NCBI RefSeq assembly: GCF_003957295.1
Contig: NZ_RQPJ01000001.1
Span: forward strand, 496,001 to 560,000
Direction of reading: 5' to 3'
DNA length: 64,000 nucleotides
Source of the DNA: Arenibacter aquaticus
GTDB taxonomy: Bacteria; Bacteroidota; Bacteroidia; Flavobacteriales; Flavobacteriaceae
Below are positions 1 to 8,517 of this stretch, one piece after another; position 1 is the first letter of the stretch; every line of letters begins with the position of its first letter. The notes beneath the pieces are model-generated. The model did no database searches. It had not been told where the DNA came from and was given only the letters and a program-made list of their open reading frames with translations. The position numbers were made by a program, and so were the translations under genes.

Positions 1-494
1 AGAATTGTACTTTTGAATCCTGTTCTTTCTTAAAATCGGACCTATCCAACATAAGCTTTCTGGAGTGTGAGTTTGTAGACTGTGACCTCAGCAATGCCAA
101 CCTAAAACAAACAACATTAAAAGAAATCTACTTTAAACGCTGTAAATTGTTGGGGCTTCAATTTAACCAGTGTAATGACTTTTTCCTCTCCCTCCGTTTT
201 GAGGATTGCACCCTTGACTTTTCTTCTTTTTATAAACTAAAACTAAAAAACACCCCATTTAGGAATTGCAAAATGGTCTCTGTAGACTTTACCCAAACCG
301 ATCTTAGCTCGGCCATATTTCAAAACTGCAATTTAAAAAATGCCCTATTCCACAATTCCGTTCTGGAGAAAGCCGACTTTAGAACGGCCTACAATTATTC
401 ATTGGACCCTGAAAAAAACAAAATTAACAAGGCCAAATTTTCAGAAAAAGGTGTGATAGGATTACTTGCGAAGTATAACATTCGTATAGAATAA
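1..494 (+). CDS. Pentapeptide-repeat protein, 5' end outside the window
   Basis: The reading frame is open from base 3 at the left edge to the TAA ending at 494, so the gene starts upstream of the window. The visible 163 residues show repeated pentapeptide-type steps such as C-x-F, D-L-S-x-A-x-F and N-L-K-x-A-x-F, with the regular hydrophobic spacing that builds a right-handed quadrilateral beta-helix. Several positions carry Cys (NCTFESC, ECEFVDC), a common variant in these proteins. A TTG at 147 could act as a start, but the repeats continue upstream of it, so it is internal. Pentapeptide proteins have very varied functions (DNA mimicry, topoisomerase protection, scaffolds) and nothing here selects one. 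The family call is firm and the role is unknown. Confidence 0.85.
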   Translation, partial: NCTFESCSFLKSDLSNISFLECEFVDCDLSNANLKQTTLKEIYFKRCKLLGLQFNQCNDFFLSLRFEDCTLDFSSFYKLKLKNTPFRNCKMVSVDFTQTDLSSAIFQNCNLKNALFHNSVLEKADFRTAYNYSLDPEKNKINKAKFSEKGVIGLLAKYNIRIE

Positions 495-755
495 AAATCA
501 GGAAATATTATTATTCGTTTGTAATTGGATAATTCCGTAAATTGTTGGTTATTAATATTTTCCTATTCCGCTTGTCGTGGCAGCATTTATCCAATTCTTT
601 ATTTTTCACACCAGCCTGAAGGCCCATTGCCTCCTATCTCCCATTTTTCTGTCCCCTATTAATTTATCAGTAGCAGGAACCATATATAGGACCTTCAATA
701 ACCCAAGACCATCCTACTTAACCGCCAATATTTTTCAAAAATTACCTTTTACAGA

Positions 756-1142
756 ATGATTTTAAACAAAATACACCATATCGCCATAATATGCTCTGAT
801 TACCAAAGGTCCAAAACCTTTTATATAGAGCAGCTAGGACTGCAACCTATTCATGAAGTGTATAGGGAAGAAAGAGGTTCCCATAAATTGGACCTGGCCC
901 TGAACGGGGATTATATCATTGAGCTTTTTTCCTTTCCCGATCCGCCGCCACGCACAAGTAGACCCGAAGCCACCGGATTAAGGCATTTGGCTTTTGAAGT
1001 AGACGATCTGGAGAACAACATACAGCAATTGGCAATAAATGGCATAGAGGCAGAACCCATACGTACAGATCCCGTTACCAATAAAAAGTTCACCTTTATT
1101 TTTGACCCGGACCAATTGCCCATAGAACTTTATGAAAAATAA
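756..1142 (+). CDS. VOC (glyoxalase/bleomycin-resistance fold) protein, YaeR type
   Basis: 128 residues forming a single VOC domain with two beta-alpha-beta-beta-beta modules. The HHIAIIC start, the VYREERGSHKLDLAL segment, IELFSFPDPPPR, the GLRHLAFEVDDL second module and the DPDQLPIELYE end match the Escherichia coli YaeR (GloA2) pattern from memory. The family binds a divalent metal through His and Glu residues. The conserved metal ligands appear present (the two N-terminal His, E in IELF, H in LRHLAF, E in ELYE). The substrate of YaeR-type proteins is not settled, so a glyoxalase role should not be assumed. The ATG start overlaps the end of a doubtful short frame and needs no alternative. 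It stands alone, with a 68-bp gap to the next gene. Confidence 0.85.
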   Translation: MILNKIHHIAIICSDYQRSKTFYIEQLGLQPIHEVYREERGSHKLDLALNGDYIIELFSFPDPPPRTSRPEATGLRHLAFEVDDLENNIQQLAINGIEAEPIRTDPVTNKKFTFIFDPDQLPIELYEK

Positions 1143-1210
1143 AACACTAGGCATGCACTAGAAACCTATCCCCTATATACAGGTATTGAACCAAACAAAT
1201 CGCAATTAAA

Positions 1211-1561
1211 ATGGATAAAAAATGCTTGGAATGCGGAAATAAGATAGTGGGCAGGATAGACAAAAAGTTCTGTTCTGACTACTGCAGAAATTCCTATAAC
1301 AACAAATTGAACAAAGACAGTAAAAACCTCCTTAGAAACATCAACAACCGTTTACGAAAAAACTACAGGATACTGGACAGCTTTGCGCTACATGAGGGCA
1401 AAACCAAAACCACCAAGACGCGATTACTGGACAAAGGTTTCGATTTTGAATACCTCACCAACCTCTACACCACCAAAAAAGGGACTACCTATTATTTTGT
1501 ATACGACCTTGGCTACCTCCCCTTGGACAATGACTATTATATGATCGTAAAACGGGAATAA
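1211..1561 (+). CDS. Small zinc-ribbon protein, conserved in Bacteroidota
   Basis: 116 residues. The N-terminus has a CLECG...FCSDYC pair of Cys motifs (C-x2-C and C-x3-C), typical of a short zinc ribbon of the kind found in DUF2116-like proteins. It is followed by a basic, Asn/Lys-rich helix and a beta-rich C-terminal half ending TTYYFVYDLGYLPL. No catalytic motif is visible. The size and the single treble-clef-like Cys cluster suggest nucleic-acid or protein binding, but no function is assigned. It is read in the same direction as the VOC gene and may share its transcript. It is probably a real gene because the Cys pattern and coding character are clear. Confidence 0.7.
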   Translation: MDKKCLECGNKIVGRIDKKFCSDYCRNSYNNKLNKDSKNLLRNINNRLRKNYRILDSFALHEGKTKTTKTRLLDKGFDFEYLTNLYTTKKGTTYYFVYDLGYLPLDNDYYMIVKRE

Positions 1562-1692
1562 TAGTGTACGGCAAAACCACAGATATCCCTATCCACTCCC
1601 TCCGTAGTACAAGAGGAGTAGCCAATGGATTTTCATCCTAGTATAATTTTGATTATAGTTTTCTCAATGCCCTATTGTAGTGTAAGGACATT

Positions 1693-2157
1693 CTATTTCC
1701 AATTATGACCACTTAATTTAAGGGCAGCTATAACAATATCCTTTCGGCTTATCTGACCTACCAAAATACCATTTTTCATAACCGGAAGCCTTCTCCTATT
1801 GTGTTTATCAAAAATGCCTGCAGCGTCAAATATGGAAATATCATGTGGCACAGTCTCCACTTCCCTAGTCATAAAACGTTCTACACTCTTATCCAGTATT
1901 GGTTGATTAAAATAACGGCTTTCAGAAATTTGCTTCATACAGTCGGCCTCGGAAATAATCCCTACCAAGAAACCATTGTTGTCCAAGACAGGCCCTCCGG
2001 AAATATGATACTTGGCCAATTGCTCCATAACCGTTAAAATGGATTGATCCGGACTAAATGTTACCAATTTTTTGGTCATATAGTCCTCTACTAAAATGGG
2101 AGCATCAAATTCTTTTTTTACGGTCTTGCGAACTCCCTGAAAACTCTTTATTCCCAT
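1693..2157 (-). CDS. CBS-domain pair protein
   Basis: 154 residues made almost entirely of two CBS domains. The first runs from VEDYMTKKLVTFSPDQSI to GIISEADCM, and the second from VERFMTREVETVPHDISI to GQISRKDIV. CBS pairs bind adenosine nucleotides and act as energy sensors or regulatory modules. No enzyme or channel domain is fused, so this is a stand-alone CBS protein of the YrpB/Hrp1 kind whose partner is unknown. It is a single-gene unit, divergent from the M28 peptidase gene across a roughly 210-bp AT-rich gap that must hold both promoters. Confidence 0.85.
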   Translation of the reverse strand: MGIKSFQGVRKTVKKEFDAPILVEDYMTKKLVTFSPDQSILTVMEQLAKYHISGGPVLDNNGFLVGIISEADCMKQISESRYFNQPILDKSVERFMTREVETVPHDISIFDAAGIFDKHNRRRLPVMKNGILVGQISRKDIVIAALKLSGHNWK

Positions 2158-2369
2158 ATTATTATTTTTTAGGTTAATCTGAAAGATACTTTTTTTTAAT
2201 TAATTGAACAACTATTTAAGACTTATTCAGCTATATTCGTAATTTATGATATATTTTCTTATGTATTTTGTAATATAAAAATATTCGCCCCAGCTATCAC
2301 TTTATCCTTTGGGAAGCACTTTGAGGTAATACAGGGATAATTTCTTACTTTTAAGTTTTAACCATTACT

Positions 2370-4652
2370 ATGAAGCGATATTCTTCTATCATCTCCCTAC
2401 TTCTTATCCTTTTGGCAATTTATTGGAGTTTTAGGTCGTCCATGCCCGGCTACAGTCCGGATGCCAGCTTGGAGGCCTCCCAGTTCTCAACAGACAGGGC
2501 ACTGGTACATGTAAAAAACATGTCACAAAAACCTCATGCCGTTGGCTTTCCTGCCCACAGTGAGGTACGGGAATATGTAGTTTCCGAATTAAATAAGATG
2601 GGACTCACAACCAGTCTTCAAGAGGGATATACAGCTGGGGACTGGGCCAATTTTAGCAAGGCTACCAATATTTTGGCTAGAATAAAGGGAACACAAAAGG
2701 GAAAGGCATTGCTTCTGCTCTCCCATTATGACAGTAGCCCGCATTCCTCCTTGGGCGCCAGTGATGCGGCCAGCGGGGTTGCAACCATTCTGGAAGGGCT
2801 TCGTGCGTTTTTATCCCATAACAAGGCTCCCAAAAACGATATTATTATCCTAATTTCAGATGCTGAGGAATTAGGCCTTAACGGGGCCGACTTGTTTGTA
2901 AACAATCACCCTTGGGCCAAAGATGTAGGTATGGTCCTAAATTTTGAAGCTAGGGGCAGCGGAGGGCCTTCCTATATGCTATTGGAAACCAATAGGGGCA
3001 ATAGCAGGGTCATCCAGGAATTTATAAAGGCCAACCCAGACTATCCCGCAGCAAATTCACTTGTATATAGCGTCTATAAAATGTTGCCCAATGATACGGA
3101 CCTCACCGTATTTAGGGAAGATCTGGATATAGAGGGACTTAATTTTGCCTTTATTGATGACCATTACGACTACCATACACAACGCGATAATTACGAACGT
3201 TTGGACAGAAATACCCTTGCCCATCAGGGCAGTTATTTAATGCCCTTACTGAATCACTTTAGCGAAAGCGACCTTACCGATCTAAAAAGTTTAAACGATT
3301 CCATTTATTTCAACATTCCCTTTTTTAAGTTGATATCCTACCCCTTTGATTGGATTTTCCCTATGTTGGTGCTGGCTATTATCCTATTTCTTCTACTACT
3401 GATAAAAGGTTTAAAAAATAGCTCCTTGGCTTTCAAGGAGATCGCTATTGGCTTCCTTCCTATGTTCTTTATCCTACTGGTAAACGGACTCATAGGTTAT
3501 TTTGGCTGGCCCATGTTAAAAAAACTATACCCCCAATATCTGGACATGTTACATGGCTTTACCTATAACGGCTATGCCTATATAGCAGCTTTCGTACTTT
3601 TTTCTATCAGTATCGGTTTCTGGGCCTATCACAAGTGTAGCCATATTAAAACCCAAAACCTCTTGGTGGCCCCAGCGATCCTGTGGCTGGTGCTATGCAG
3701 CTTAATAGCCATTTATTTAAAAGGGGCAAGTTTCTTTATTATTCCCATTTTTGCCTTGCTAGCCTCACTTTTGATACTCACCCATCAAAAATCGCCCAGT
3801 CCGTACCTTTTCGTATTTTTAGCATTACCGGCTATTTGGATCTATTCCCCATTGATAAAAATGTTTCCTGTAGGACTTGGTCTTAAAATGATGATTACCG
3901 CTACCCTTCTAACCTCCTTGACCTTTTTATTGCTACTTCCCATTATAGGCCCTATAAAAAATAAAAATAGATTGGCTTTGTTGGCCTTTGTTCTCTGCGC
4001 CGGCTTTATGCTGTCTGCCCATATCAACTCGGGTTTCACCAAGGACAAAGCAAAACCAAGTAGCCTGGTCTATATATTGGATGCCGATGAAAAGAAGGCC
4101 AAATGGGCCACCTATGACCAGGTACTCTATCCTTGGACCTCCCAATACATAGACAAGAACAAAACCAAACCAGATGTCCTGAACAAGGAAACCATTAGCA
4201 GTAAATATGCCTCCAGATTTAGCTATACGACTGAGGCCCCCTTAAAGAACATTCTACCTCCAACGGTAGAAACTATAAGGGACACCATCATAGGAGATAA
4301 GCACCTAATTACAATACGCCTAACCCCACAACGACCAATAAACCGACTGGATATTTTTACCAACGATGTAAACGTGCTGAAGGCCAGCATAAACAACATA
4401 GAACTGTCCCCTTATTTCTTAGAGAACAGATCCAGTACTAAACTGGTATCCCATTTCGTAAGCAATAACGATTCTACGCTGTTGGAATGTACCATTCCCA
4501 AAGGGGACGAATTGGTGCTGAGTATATACGAATCTTCCAATGACCTTTTGGAGCATCCCTTATTTTCTGTCCCGGACCGTCCTGAAGACAACATACCAAT
4601 GCCATTTGTATTAAATGACGCTATTATAGTTACCAAAAAAATTAAGTTTTGA
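2370..4652 (+). CDS. Membrane-anchored M28 family aminopeptidase
   Basis: 760 residues with an N-terminal membrane anchor (residues about 7-20), an extracytoplasmic M28 zinc-peptidase domain (about 40-300), six or more hydrophobic helices (about 315-570) and a soluble C-terminal domain. The co-catalytic zinc ligands of M28 peptidases are visible: H119 (LLSHYD), D132 (GASDAASG), the E166-E167 pair (SDAEELG) and H269 (DYHTQRDN). The order of peptidase followed by several membrane spans resembles the ERMP1/Fxna branch of M28. It would cleave N-terminal residues from peptides in the periplasm. The last four bases overlap the next gene (TTGA), which suggests co-translation with the epimerase-like gene. 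Confidence 0.88.
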   Translation: MKRYSSIISLLLILLAIYWSFRSSMPGYSPDASLEASQFSTDRALVHVKNMSQKPHAVGFPAHSEVREYVVSELNKMGLTTSLQEGYTAGDWANFSKATNILARIKGTQKGKALLLLSHYDSSPHSSLGASDAASGVATILEGLRAFLSHNKAPKNDIIILISDAEELGLNGADLFVNNHPWAKDVGMVLNFEARGSGGPSYMLLETNRGNSRVIQEFIKANPDYPAANSLVYSVYKMLPNDTDLTVFREDLDIEGLNFAFIDDHYDYHTQRDNYERLDRNTLAHQGSYLMPLLNHFSESDLTDLKSLNDSIYFNIPFFKLISYPFDWIFPMLVLAIILFLLLLIKGLKNSSLAFKEIAIGFLPMFFILLVNGLIGYFGWPMLKKLYPQYLDMLHGFTYNGYAYIAAFVLFSISIGFWAYHKCSHIKTQNLLVAPAILWLVLCSLIAIYLKGASFFIIPIFALLASLLILTHQKSPSPYLFVFLALPAIWIYSPLIKMFPVGLGLKMMITATLLTSLTFLLLLPIIGPIKNKNRLALLAFVLCAGFMLSAHINSGFTKDKAKPSSLVYILDADEKKAKWATYDQVLYPWTSQYIDKNKTKPDVLNKETISSKYASRFSYTTEAPLKNILPPTVETIRDTIIGDKHLITIRLTPQRPINRLDIFTNDVNVLKASINNIELSPYFLENRSSTKLVSHFVSNNDSTLLECTIPKGDELVLSIYESSNDLLEHPLFSVPDRPEDNIPMPFVLNDAIIVTKKIKF

Positions 4653-5458
4653 TCAAGACCATAGGCATATTGGGTTGTGGATGGCTAGGTTTTCCTCTGG
4701 CCACTGCCTTATTGGAGCAGCAATACCACATACATGGAAGTAGCACCTCCGAAGAAAAATTGAATACCTTGGAAAAGTCAGGTATAACCCCTTTCTATAT
4801 TGAACTTTCAGAAAATGGGATAAAAGGCGACATAGATGGCTTTTTGAAGCAACTGGACGTGCTTGTTATCAACGTCCCTCCCAGATTGCGGAAAGCACCT
4901 AAGGAAAGCTACACCACAAAAATTCGGCTCTTACATACCGCAATAAAGAAAACCCCACTTAAACGAATAATCTTTGTAAGTAGCACGTCTGTATATGGAA
5001 ATATTGATGCAGTATTAAATGAGGAAAGTCCGGCCAAGCCCAGTTCCGAGTCTGGAAAACAACTATTGGCATCCGAGAACATTTTCTATGAGGACCGGGC
5101 ACTCCATACCACTATCATACGCTTTGCGGGACTAATTGGCCCCAATAGACATCCCGTTACTTATCTTGCAGGAAAGAGTGATCTTAAAAATGGCGAGGCC
5201 CCCATTAACCTAATACATTTAGACGATTGTATTGGCATCATCAAACAGCTCATAAAGGACAATTTTATGCATGGGATCATCAATGCGGTATATCCCTATC
5301 ATCCCTCTAAACAAGATTACTACACCGCTGAAGCTATTAAAAGAGGGCTCCCACCCCCCAATTACAACCTAAATACCAGTGCATTAGGTAATAAAATCAT
5401 TGAAAGTATTTACTTAAATGTTAAAAACTACCGTTTTATGACCTCTATTGTGAGTTAA
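4649..5458 (+). CDS. NAD(P)-binding SDR/epimerase-like protein
   Basis: 269 residues. An N-terminal Rossmann fold shows GILGCGWLGFPLA, and the extended-SDR core shows VINVPPRLR, IFVSSTSVYG and LIHLDDC. This is the YeeZ-like group of atypical extended SDRs, whose substrate is generally not known. The YxxxK pair of active SDR epimerases is not obvious after the SSTSVYG strand, so catalysis is uncertain. The probable start is the TTG at 4649, which overlaps the stop codon of the M28 peptidase gene. No closer ATG keeps the glycine-rich motif, so the overlap is accepted. Confidence 0.75.
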   Translation: MIKTIGILGCGWLGFPLATALLEQQYHIHGSSTSEEKLNTLEKSGITPFYIELSENGIKGDIDGFLKQLDVLVINVPPRLRKAPKESYTTKIRLLHTAIKKTPLKRIIFVSSTSVYGNIDAVLNEESPAKPSSESGKQLLASENIFYEDRALHTTIIRFAGLIGPNRHPVTYLAGKSDLKNGEAPINLIHLDDCIGIIKQLIKDNFMHGIINAVYPYHPSKQDYYTAEAIKRGLPPPNYNLNTSALGNKIIESIYLNVKNYRFMTSIVS

Positions 5459-5580
5459 TACACCACACTTTTTAGCACTTTCACAACAAAGACCCCTTGT
5501 TTTTGTTAAATTACATCGTTGATTATTAACGTTTTATCGATTAGAACGTACCTTTATAAAAACGAAATAAATCAATAATC

Positions 5581-5955
5581 ATGGAAAATTCAGGTCTAAA
5601 AAGAAGAGTAATCTCGGAAATTAAAAATCTAATTTCCAATAGTTGCTCCAAAAACAAACAGTCCCAAAAATTTCAAAATTTACATGTTACCCTGCTAAAA
5701 AAACATTACAATGCTACGGACGTGTCCATTGACTACCATAGGAAGCGGGTAGTAATGGATATTGTAATGGATGACAACTGTTATGACCCCAAAACAATGA
5801 ATGATTCCTTACCCGTATTAAGGGCCAATTTACTATTTAACAACTTAAAAGAATTTCTCTATTCCTGTTTGGACAAGGACAATAGAAGTATTGCCTTCTA
5901 CACCAAACTACTAAGGAAGTATAAGAACAATCATACAGAATTAAGTTTGACCTAA
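5581..5955 (+). CDS. Hypothetical protein, 124 residues
   Basis: A soluble, basic protein with no signal peptide or membrane segment and no motif I recognise. It is predicted to be mostly helical. A conserved-looking centre (HYNATDVSIDYHRKRVVMDIVMD) reads as a beta-hairpin, followed by a helix with two Cys/Tyr positions. The ATG is preceded by an AT-rich leader of about 120 bp, and a good terminator hairpin follows 20 bp after the stop codon, so it is probably a single-gene transcription unit. Coding character is clear and the function is unknown. Confidence 0.6.
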   Translation: MENSGLKRRVISEIKNLISNSCSKNKQSQKFQNLHVTLLKKHYNATDVSIDYHRKRVVMDIVMDDNCYDPKTMNDSLPVLRANLLFNNLKEFLYSCLDKDNRSIAFYTKLLRKYKNNHTELSLT

Positions 5956-5975
5956 AAGCTAGAAGACCTACTGTG

Positions 5976-6010
5976 ATAAAAAAAGGATGCCTTAGGCGTC
6001 CTTTTTTATT
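5976..6010 (+). terminator. Rho-independent terminator after the 124-residue gene
   Basis: An A-tract, a GC stem (AAAAGGATGCC / GGCGTCCTTTT with one G-T wobble), a TTA loop and a T-tract make a classic intrinsic terminator. The A-tract on the other side means it could also act on the opposite strand. It lies 20 bp after the stop codon at 5955. Confidence 0.85.
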
Positions 6011-6035
6011 GCCTATCAAAGGTTTAAGAACATAC

Positions 6036-6069
6036 TTGCTAAATGGATAGAAATAATTTATTAGTTTTG
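6036..6069 (+). promoter_or_regulatory. Possible Bacteroidota-type promoter for the TPR protein
   Basis: TAGTTTTG at 6062-6069 fits the TAnnTTTG minus-7 element of Bacteroidota promoters. A TTG at 6036-6038 is a possible minus-33 element, although the 23-bp spacing is at the long end. If it is real, transcription starts near 6076, which excludes the upstream ATG at 6043 and favours translation from 6085 or 6091. Confidence 0.4.
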
Positions 6070-6090
6070 GCTCAGCAAAAAAATATGATA

Positions 6091-6807
6091 ATGAAAAAAA
6101 TTATTCTGGCAGTGATACTTGTAGCGGGATTTACTGCCAAGGCCCAAACAAAAAGCGAACTCCTTAAACACTATGAGGCCTATTACGATCAGATGAGGCT
6201 ACAGGGCGACATTAACGGTGTTATAAGCGCTATAACCCATCTTAATTTACTTGACCCCAGTAAAGAGCGGAAAGACACCCTGGCGTACATTTACACCACG
6301 GACAACCAACATTTACAAGCTCTCAATACCATTGGAATAGAAAAAAACGAGTCGGATTCCGATTTGGGGGTACAGGTAAAGGCCATTTCCTTAAAGGCCT
6401 TGAACCAACCTAAAAGGGCCTTGGAGCAATTTGAAATCCTTTACAAAAGAACACCCAATGCATACCTAGCTTACGAACTGGCAGATTTAAAGATTCAGAC
6501 AGGTGACAATGACGGGGCGGCGGCCAATATTGAATATGGTATTGCCAATGCCAAAGACGATATGAAATATGCCTTTTACGAAAGGCAGCAACCCTATGAG
6601 GTATCCTTAAAAGCAGCTTTGATCCACCTAAAGGCCCTGGTAGAATTTAACAAGGACCAAAACAATATAGACCAGGCACTGGCCACTATTGACGAAGCCT
6701 TAAAAATAGACCCCAACTTTAATTTGGCAAGTCTAAGCAGGCAGGCACTTCAATCCAGAAAAGACAAAAAGGCGAATGCGGAAGCAACTGAACAACCCAA
6801 GGAATAA
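6091..6807 (+). CDS. Secreted tetratricopeptide-like protein
   Basis: The chosen start (MKKIILAVILVAGFTAKAQ) gives a clean signal peptide with an A-x-A-Q cleavage end. The longer frame from 6043 puts 16 polar residues before it and overlaps the likely promoter. The mature part of about 220 residues is helical and TPR-like: LKALNQPKRALEQFEILYKR, AYLAYELADLKIQTGDNDGA and a final NIDQALATIDEALKIDPNF repeat. TPRs mediate protein contacts, so a periplasmic scaffold is likely. A terminator follows at 6834. It is flanked by terminators on both sides, so it is a single-gene unit. Confidence 0.75.
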   Translation: MKKIILAVILVAGFTAKAQTKSELLKHYEAYYDQMRLQGDINGVISAITHLNLLDPSKERKDTLAYIYTTDNQHLQALNTIGIEKNESDSDLGVQVKAISLKALNQPKRALEQFEILYKRTPNAYLAYELADLKIQTGDNDGAAANIEYGIANAKDDMKYAFYERQQPYEVSLKAALIHLKALVEFNKDQNNIDQALATIDEALKIDPNFNLASLSRQALQSRKDKKANAEATEQPKE

Positions 6808-6833
6808 CAATACAACTGTCATCCCCTAACGAT

Positions 6834-6862
6834 AAAAACCACTGCTCTGTAGTGGTTTTTTT
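6834..6862 (+). terminator. Rho-independent terminator after the TPR gene
   Basis: AAAAACCACT and AGTGGTTTTT pair perfectly around a 7-base loop (GCTCTGT), and a run of T follows. It lies 27 bp after the stop codon at 6807. The A-tract lets it also work for the leftward lipoprotein gene that ends at 6962. Confidence 0.85.
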
Positions 6863-6961
6863 TATTCCAGGTGTCTAGATAGCGTATTCTTGCAGCCCAT
6901 AGCTTAGGAGGATTGGGATTTTAAATATAAAAGGCAATAAAGAAACTAAAGCATTCACCGC

Positions 6962-7456
6962 CTAGTTGGTAGATATTAGGGAGGTATCCAAAACACTGTT
7001 CACCAATACATTGAATTGGCTTCTATATGCATTATAAGCTTGGATCATTTCCATGGTAGAAGACTTTACCCCTTCCCTATATTCCAGGTTGCCCTTGGTT
7101 TTAAGGACAAATGTTTTAAAGACTTTTTGTCTGCTTTTTATTTGGGGCTTATCAAAGGTTTCAGGATAATCAGATGCCTCCAATGCCTTTTGTTTTTCTA
7201 TTAAATCCTCTATAACCAGTACCAAGTCTTCCCTATTGTCCACATTATAAAGCGTCATAAAGGCATTTTCCAGATCATTGAATTCTTTCCAATCCTTGAG
7301 GATAGTGGCGGCCTTGTTATTTACGGCAGATGGTTTAGGCAGGGAATCCATACTAAAGAACGCTGCAGCCGTTTCTTTAGGCGCGTTGGATGTTTTCCTT
7401 TCATTGCAGGAAGACAACAGTAAACACACCATGCCATAAAACAATATTTTTCCCAT
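6962..7456 (-). CDS. Small lipoprotein, unknown function
   Basis: 164 residues with a type II signal (MGKILFYGMVCLLLSSCNE). The lipobox LSSC places the acylated Cys at residue 17. The mature part is helical and charged, with no recognisable catalytic motif. It has features of a periplasmic coiled lipoprotein: a KDWKEFNDLENAFMTLYNV helix and a long Lys/Glu-rich helix after it. It is divergent from the threonine dehydrogenase gene across 63 bp. A viability or envelope role cannot be inferred. Confidence 0.7.
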   Translation of the reverse strand: MGKILFYGMVCLLLSSCNERKTSNAPKETAAAFFSMDSLPKPSAVNNKAATILKDWKEFNDLENAFMTLYNVDNREDLVLVIEDLIEKQKALEASDYPETFDKPQIKSRQKVFKTFVLKTKGNLEYREGVKSSTMEMIQAYNAYRSQFNVLVNSVLDTSLISTN

Positions 7457-7519
7457 GGGACGAAGTTACAAATTTTAATAAAAGCTATCTTTATAGGACT
7501 TTTATTTAACTACATTTTA

Positions 7520-8461
7520 ATGCACGGACCCATATTGATATTAGGCGCATGCGGGCAAATTGGCACGGAACTTACCCTGGCCTTAAGGGAACGTTTTGGC
7601 AACAACCGGGTGATAGCCTCTGATATCAGGGAAGGCAGTGAGCTCTTAATGTCCTCAGGGCCGTTTGAGCTCTTGGACGCAACCCAGTACGAGGCTATGG
7701 AAAAAATGGCAGTTAAATATAATATTGAAGAGGCATACCTAATGGCTGCCATGTTGAGCGCCAAAGCCGAAAAATTTCCCGATCGCGCCTGGCATCTAAA
7801 TATAAATTCGCTTTTCAACCTGCTTAATTTGGCCAGGGTCAAAAAAGTTAAGAAGATTTTCTGGCCATCCAGCATCGCCGTATTTGGCCCAAAAACGCCT
7901 AAGGATTGCACCCCACAAACTACCATTATGGACCCCACAACGGTTTACGGCATAAGTAAGCAAACCGGTGAACGCTGGTGCTCCTATTACTTTGAAAAAC
8001 ATGGGGTAGATATTAGAAGCCTTAGGTATCCCGGACTTATTAGCTGGCGTACCCCACCCGGTGGCGGCACAACAGATTACGCCATAGATATCTTCCACAA
8101 TGCCATTAGGGGCAAGGAATACACTTGTTTTCTTAAAGAAGACACCAAGTTACCAATGATGTATATGGATGATGCCATTAGGGCTACCATAAGCATTATG
8201 GAATGTGACCCTCATAAAATCCGGGAGCGATCTTCCTACAATATAGCAGCCATGAGCTTTACTCCTACCGAACTGGCACAAACCATTGAAGGCCACATCC
8301 CAGATTTTAAAATAAAATATAAGCCCGACTTCAGGCAGGCCATTGCAGATTCATGGCCCAACAGCATAGACGATTCCATGGCTCGGGAAGACTGGGGCTG
8401 GCAGTATCATTACGATCTAAAAAAAACCACAGAGGAAATGCTGGTCAACCTCAGAAGCTAG
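7520..8461 (+). CDS. L-threonine 3-dehydrogenase, short-chain (SDR) type
   Basis: 313 residues, an extended SDR that oxidises L-threonine with NAD to 2-amino-3-ketobutyrate, which KBL then cleaves to glycine and acetyl-CoA. The nucleotide-binding loop is ILGACGQIG, the catalytic Ser lies in WPSSIAVFG, and the Tyr and Lys in TVYGISK. The sequence SLRYPGLISWRTPPGGGTTDYA is characteristic of the animal/Flavobacterium type of threonine dehydrogenase and separates it from UDP-sugar epimerases. The length agrees with that family. No KBL gene is adjacent. It converges with the RimK-like gene. Confidence 0.88.
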   Translation: MHGPILILGACGQIGTELTLALRERFGNNRVIASDIREGSELLMSSGPFELLDATQYEAMEKMAVKYNIEEAYLMAAMLSAKAEKFPDRAWHLNINSLFNLLNLARVKKVKKIFWPSSIAVFGPKTPKDCTPQTTIMDPTTVYGISKQTGERWCSYYFEKHGVDIRSLRYPGLISWRTPPGGGTTDYAIDIFHNAIRGKEYTCFLKEDTKLPMMYMDDAIRATISIMECDPHKIRERSSYNIAAMSFTPTELAQTIEGHIPDFKIKYKPDFRQAIADSWPNSIDDSMAREDWGWQYHYDLKKTTEEMLVNLRS

Positions 8462-8517
8462 ACGCGCCAGCACCACTATTCATCTTAGCCTACCAATGGG
8501 CTGGGACCCCCCTTACT

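Noticed and set aside
577-759. Short frame starting with GTG, overlapping the start of the VOC gene
   Set aside because: Composition is like non-coding DNA, there is no motif or good ribosome-binding site, and it overlaps a clear gene start by four bases only by chance.
5533-5546. TTTATCGATTA near 5536 as a third copy of the LacI-type operator
   Set aside because: Only the ATCGAT core and a few bases match. The outer arms differ, and the gene nearby is unrelated to sugar use.
6043-6090. N-terminal extension of the TPR protein from an upstream ATG
   Set aside because: It adds a polar stretch before a clean signal peptide and overlaps a likely TAnnTTTG promoter core.
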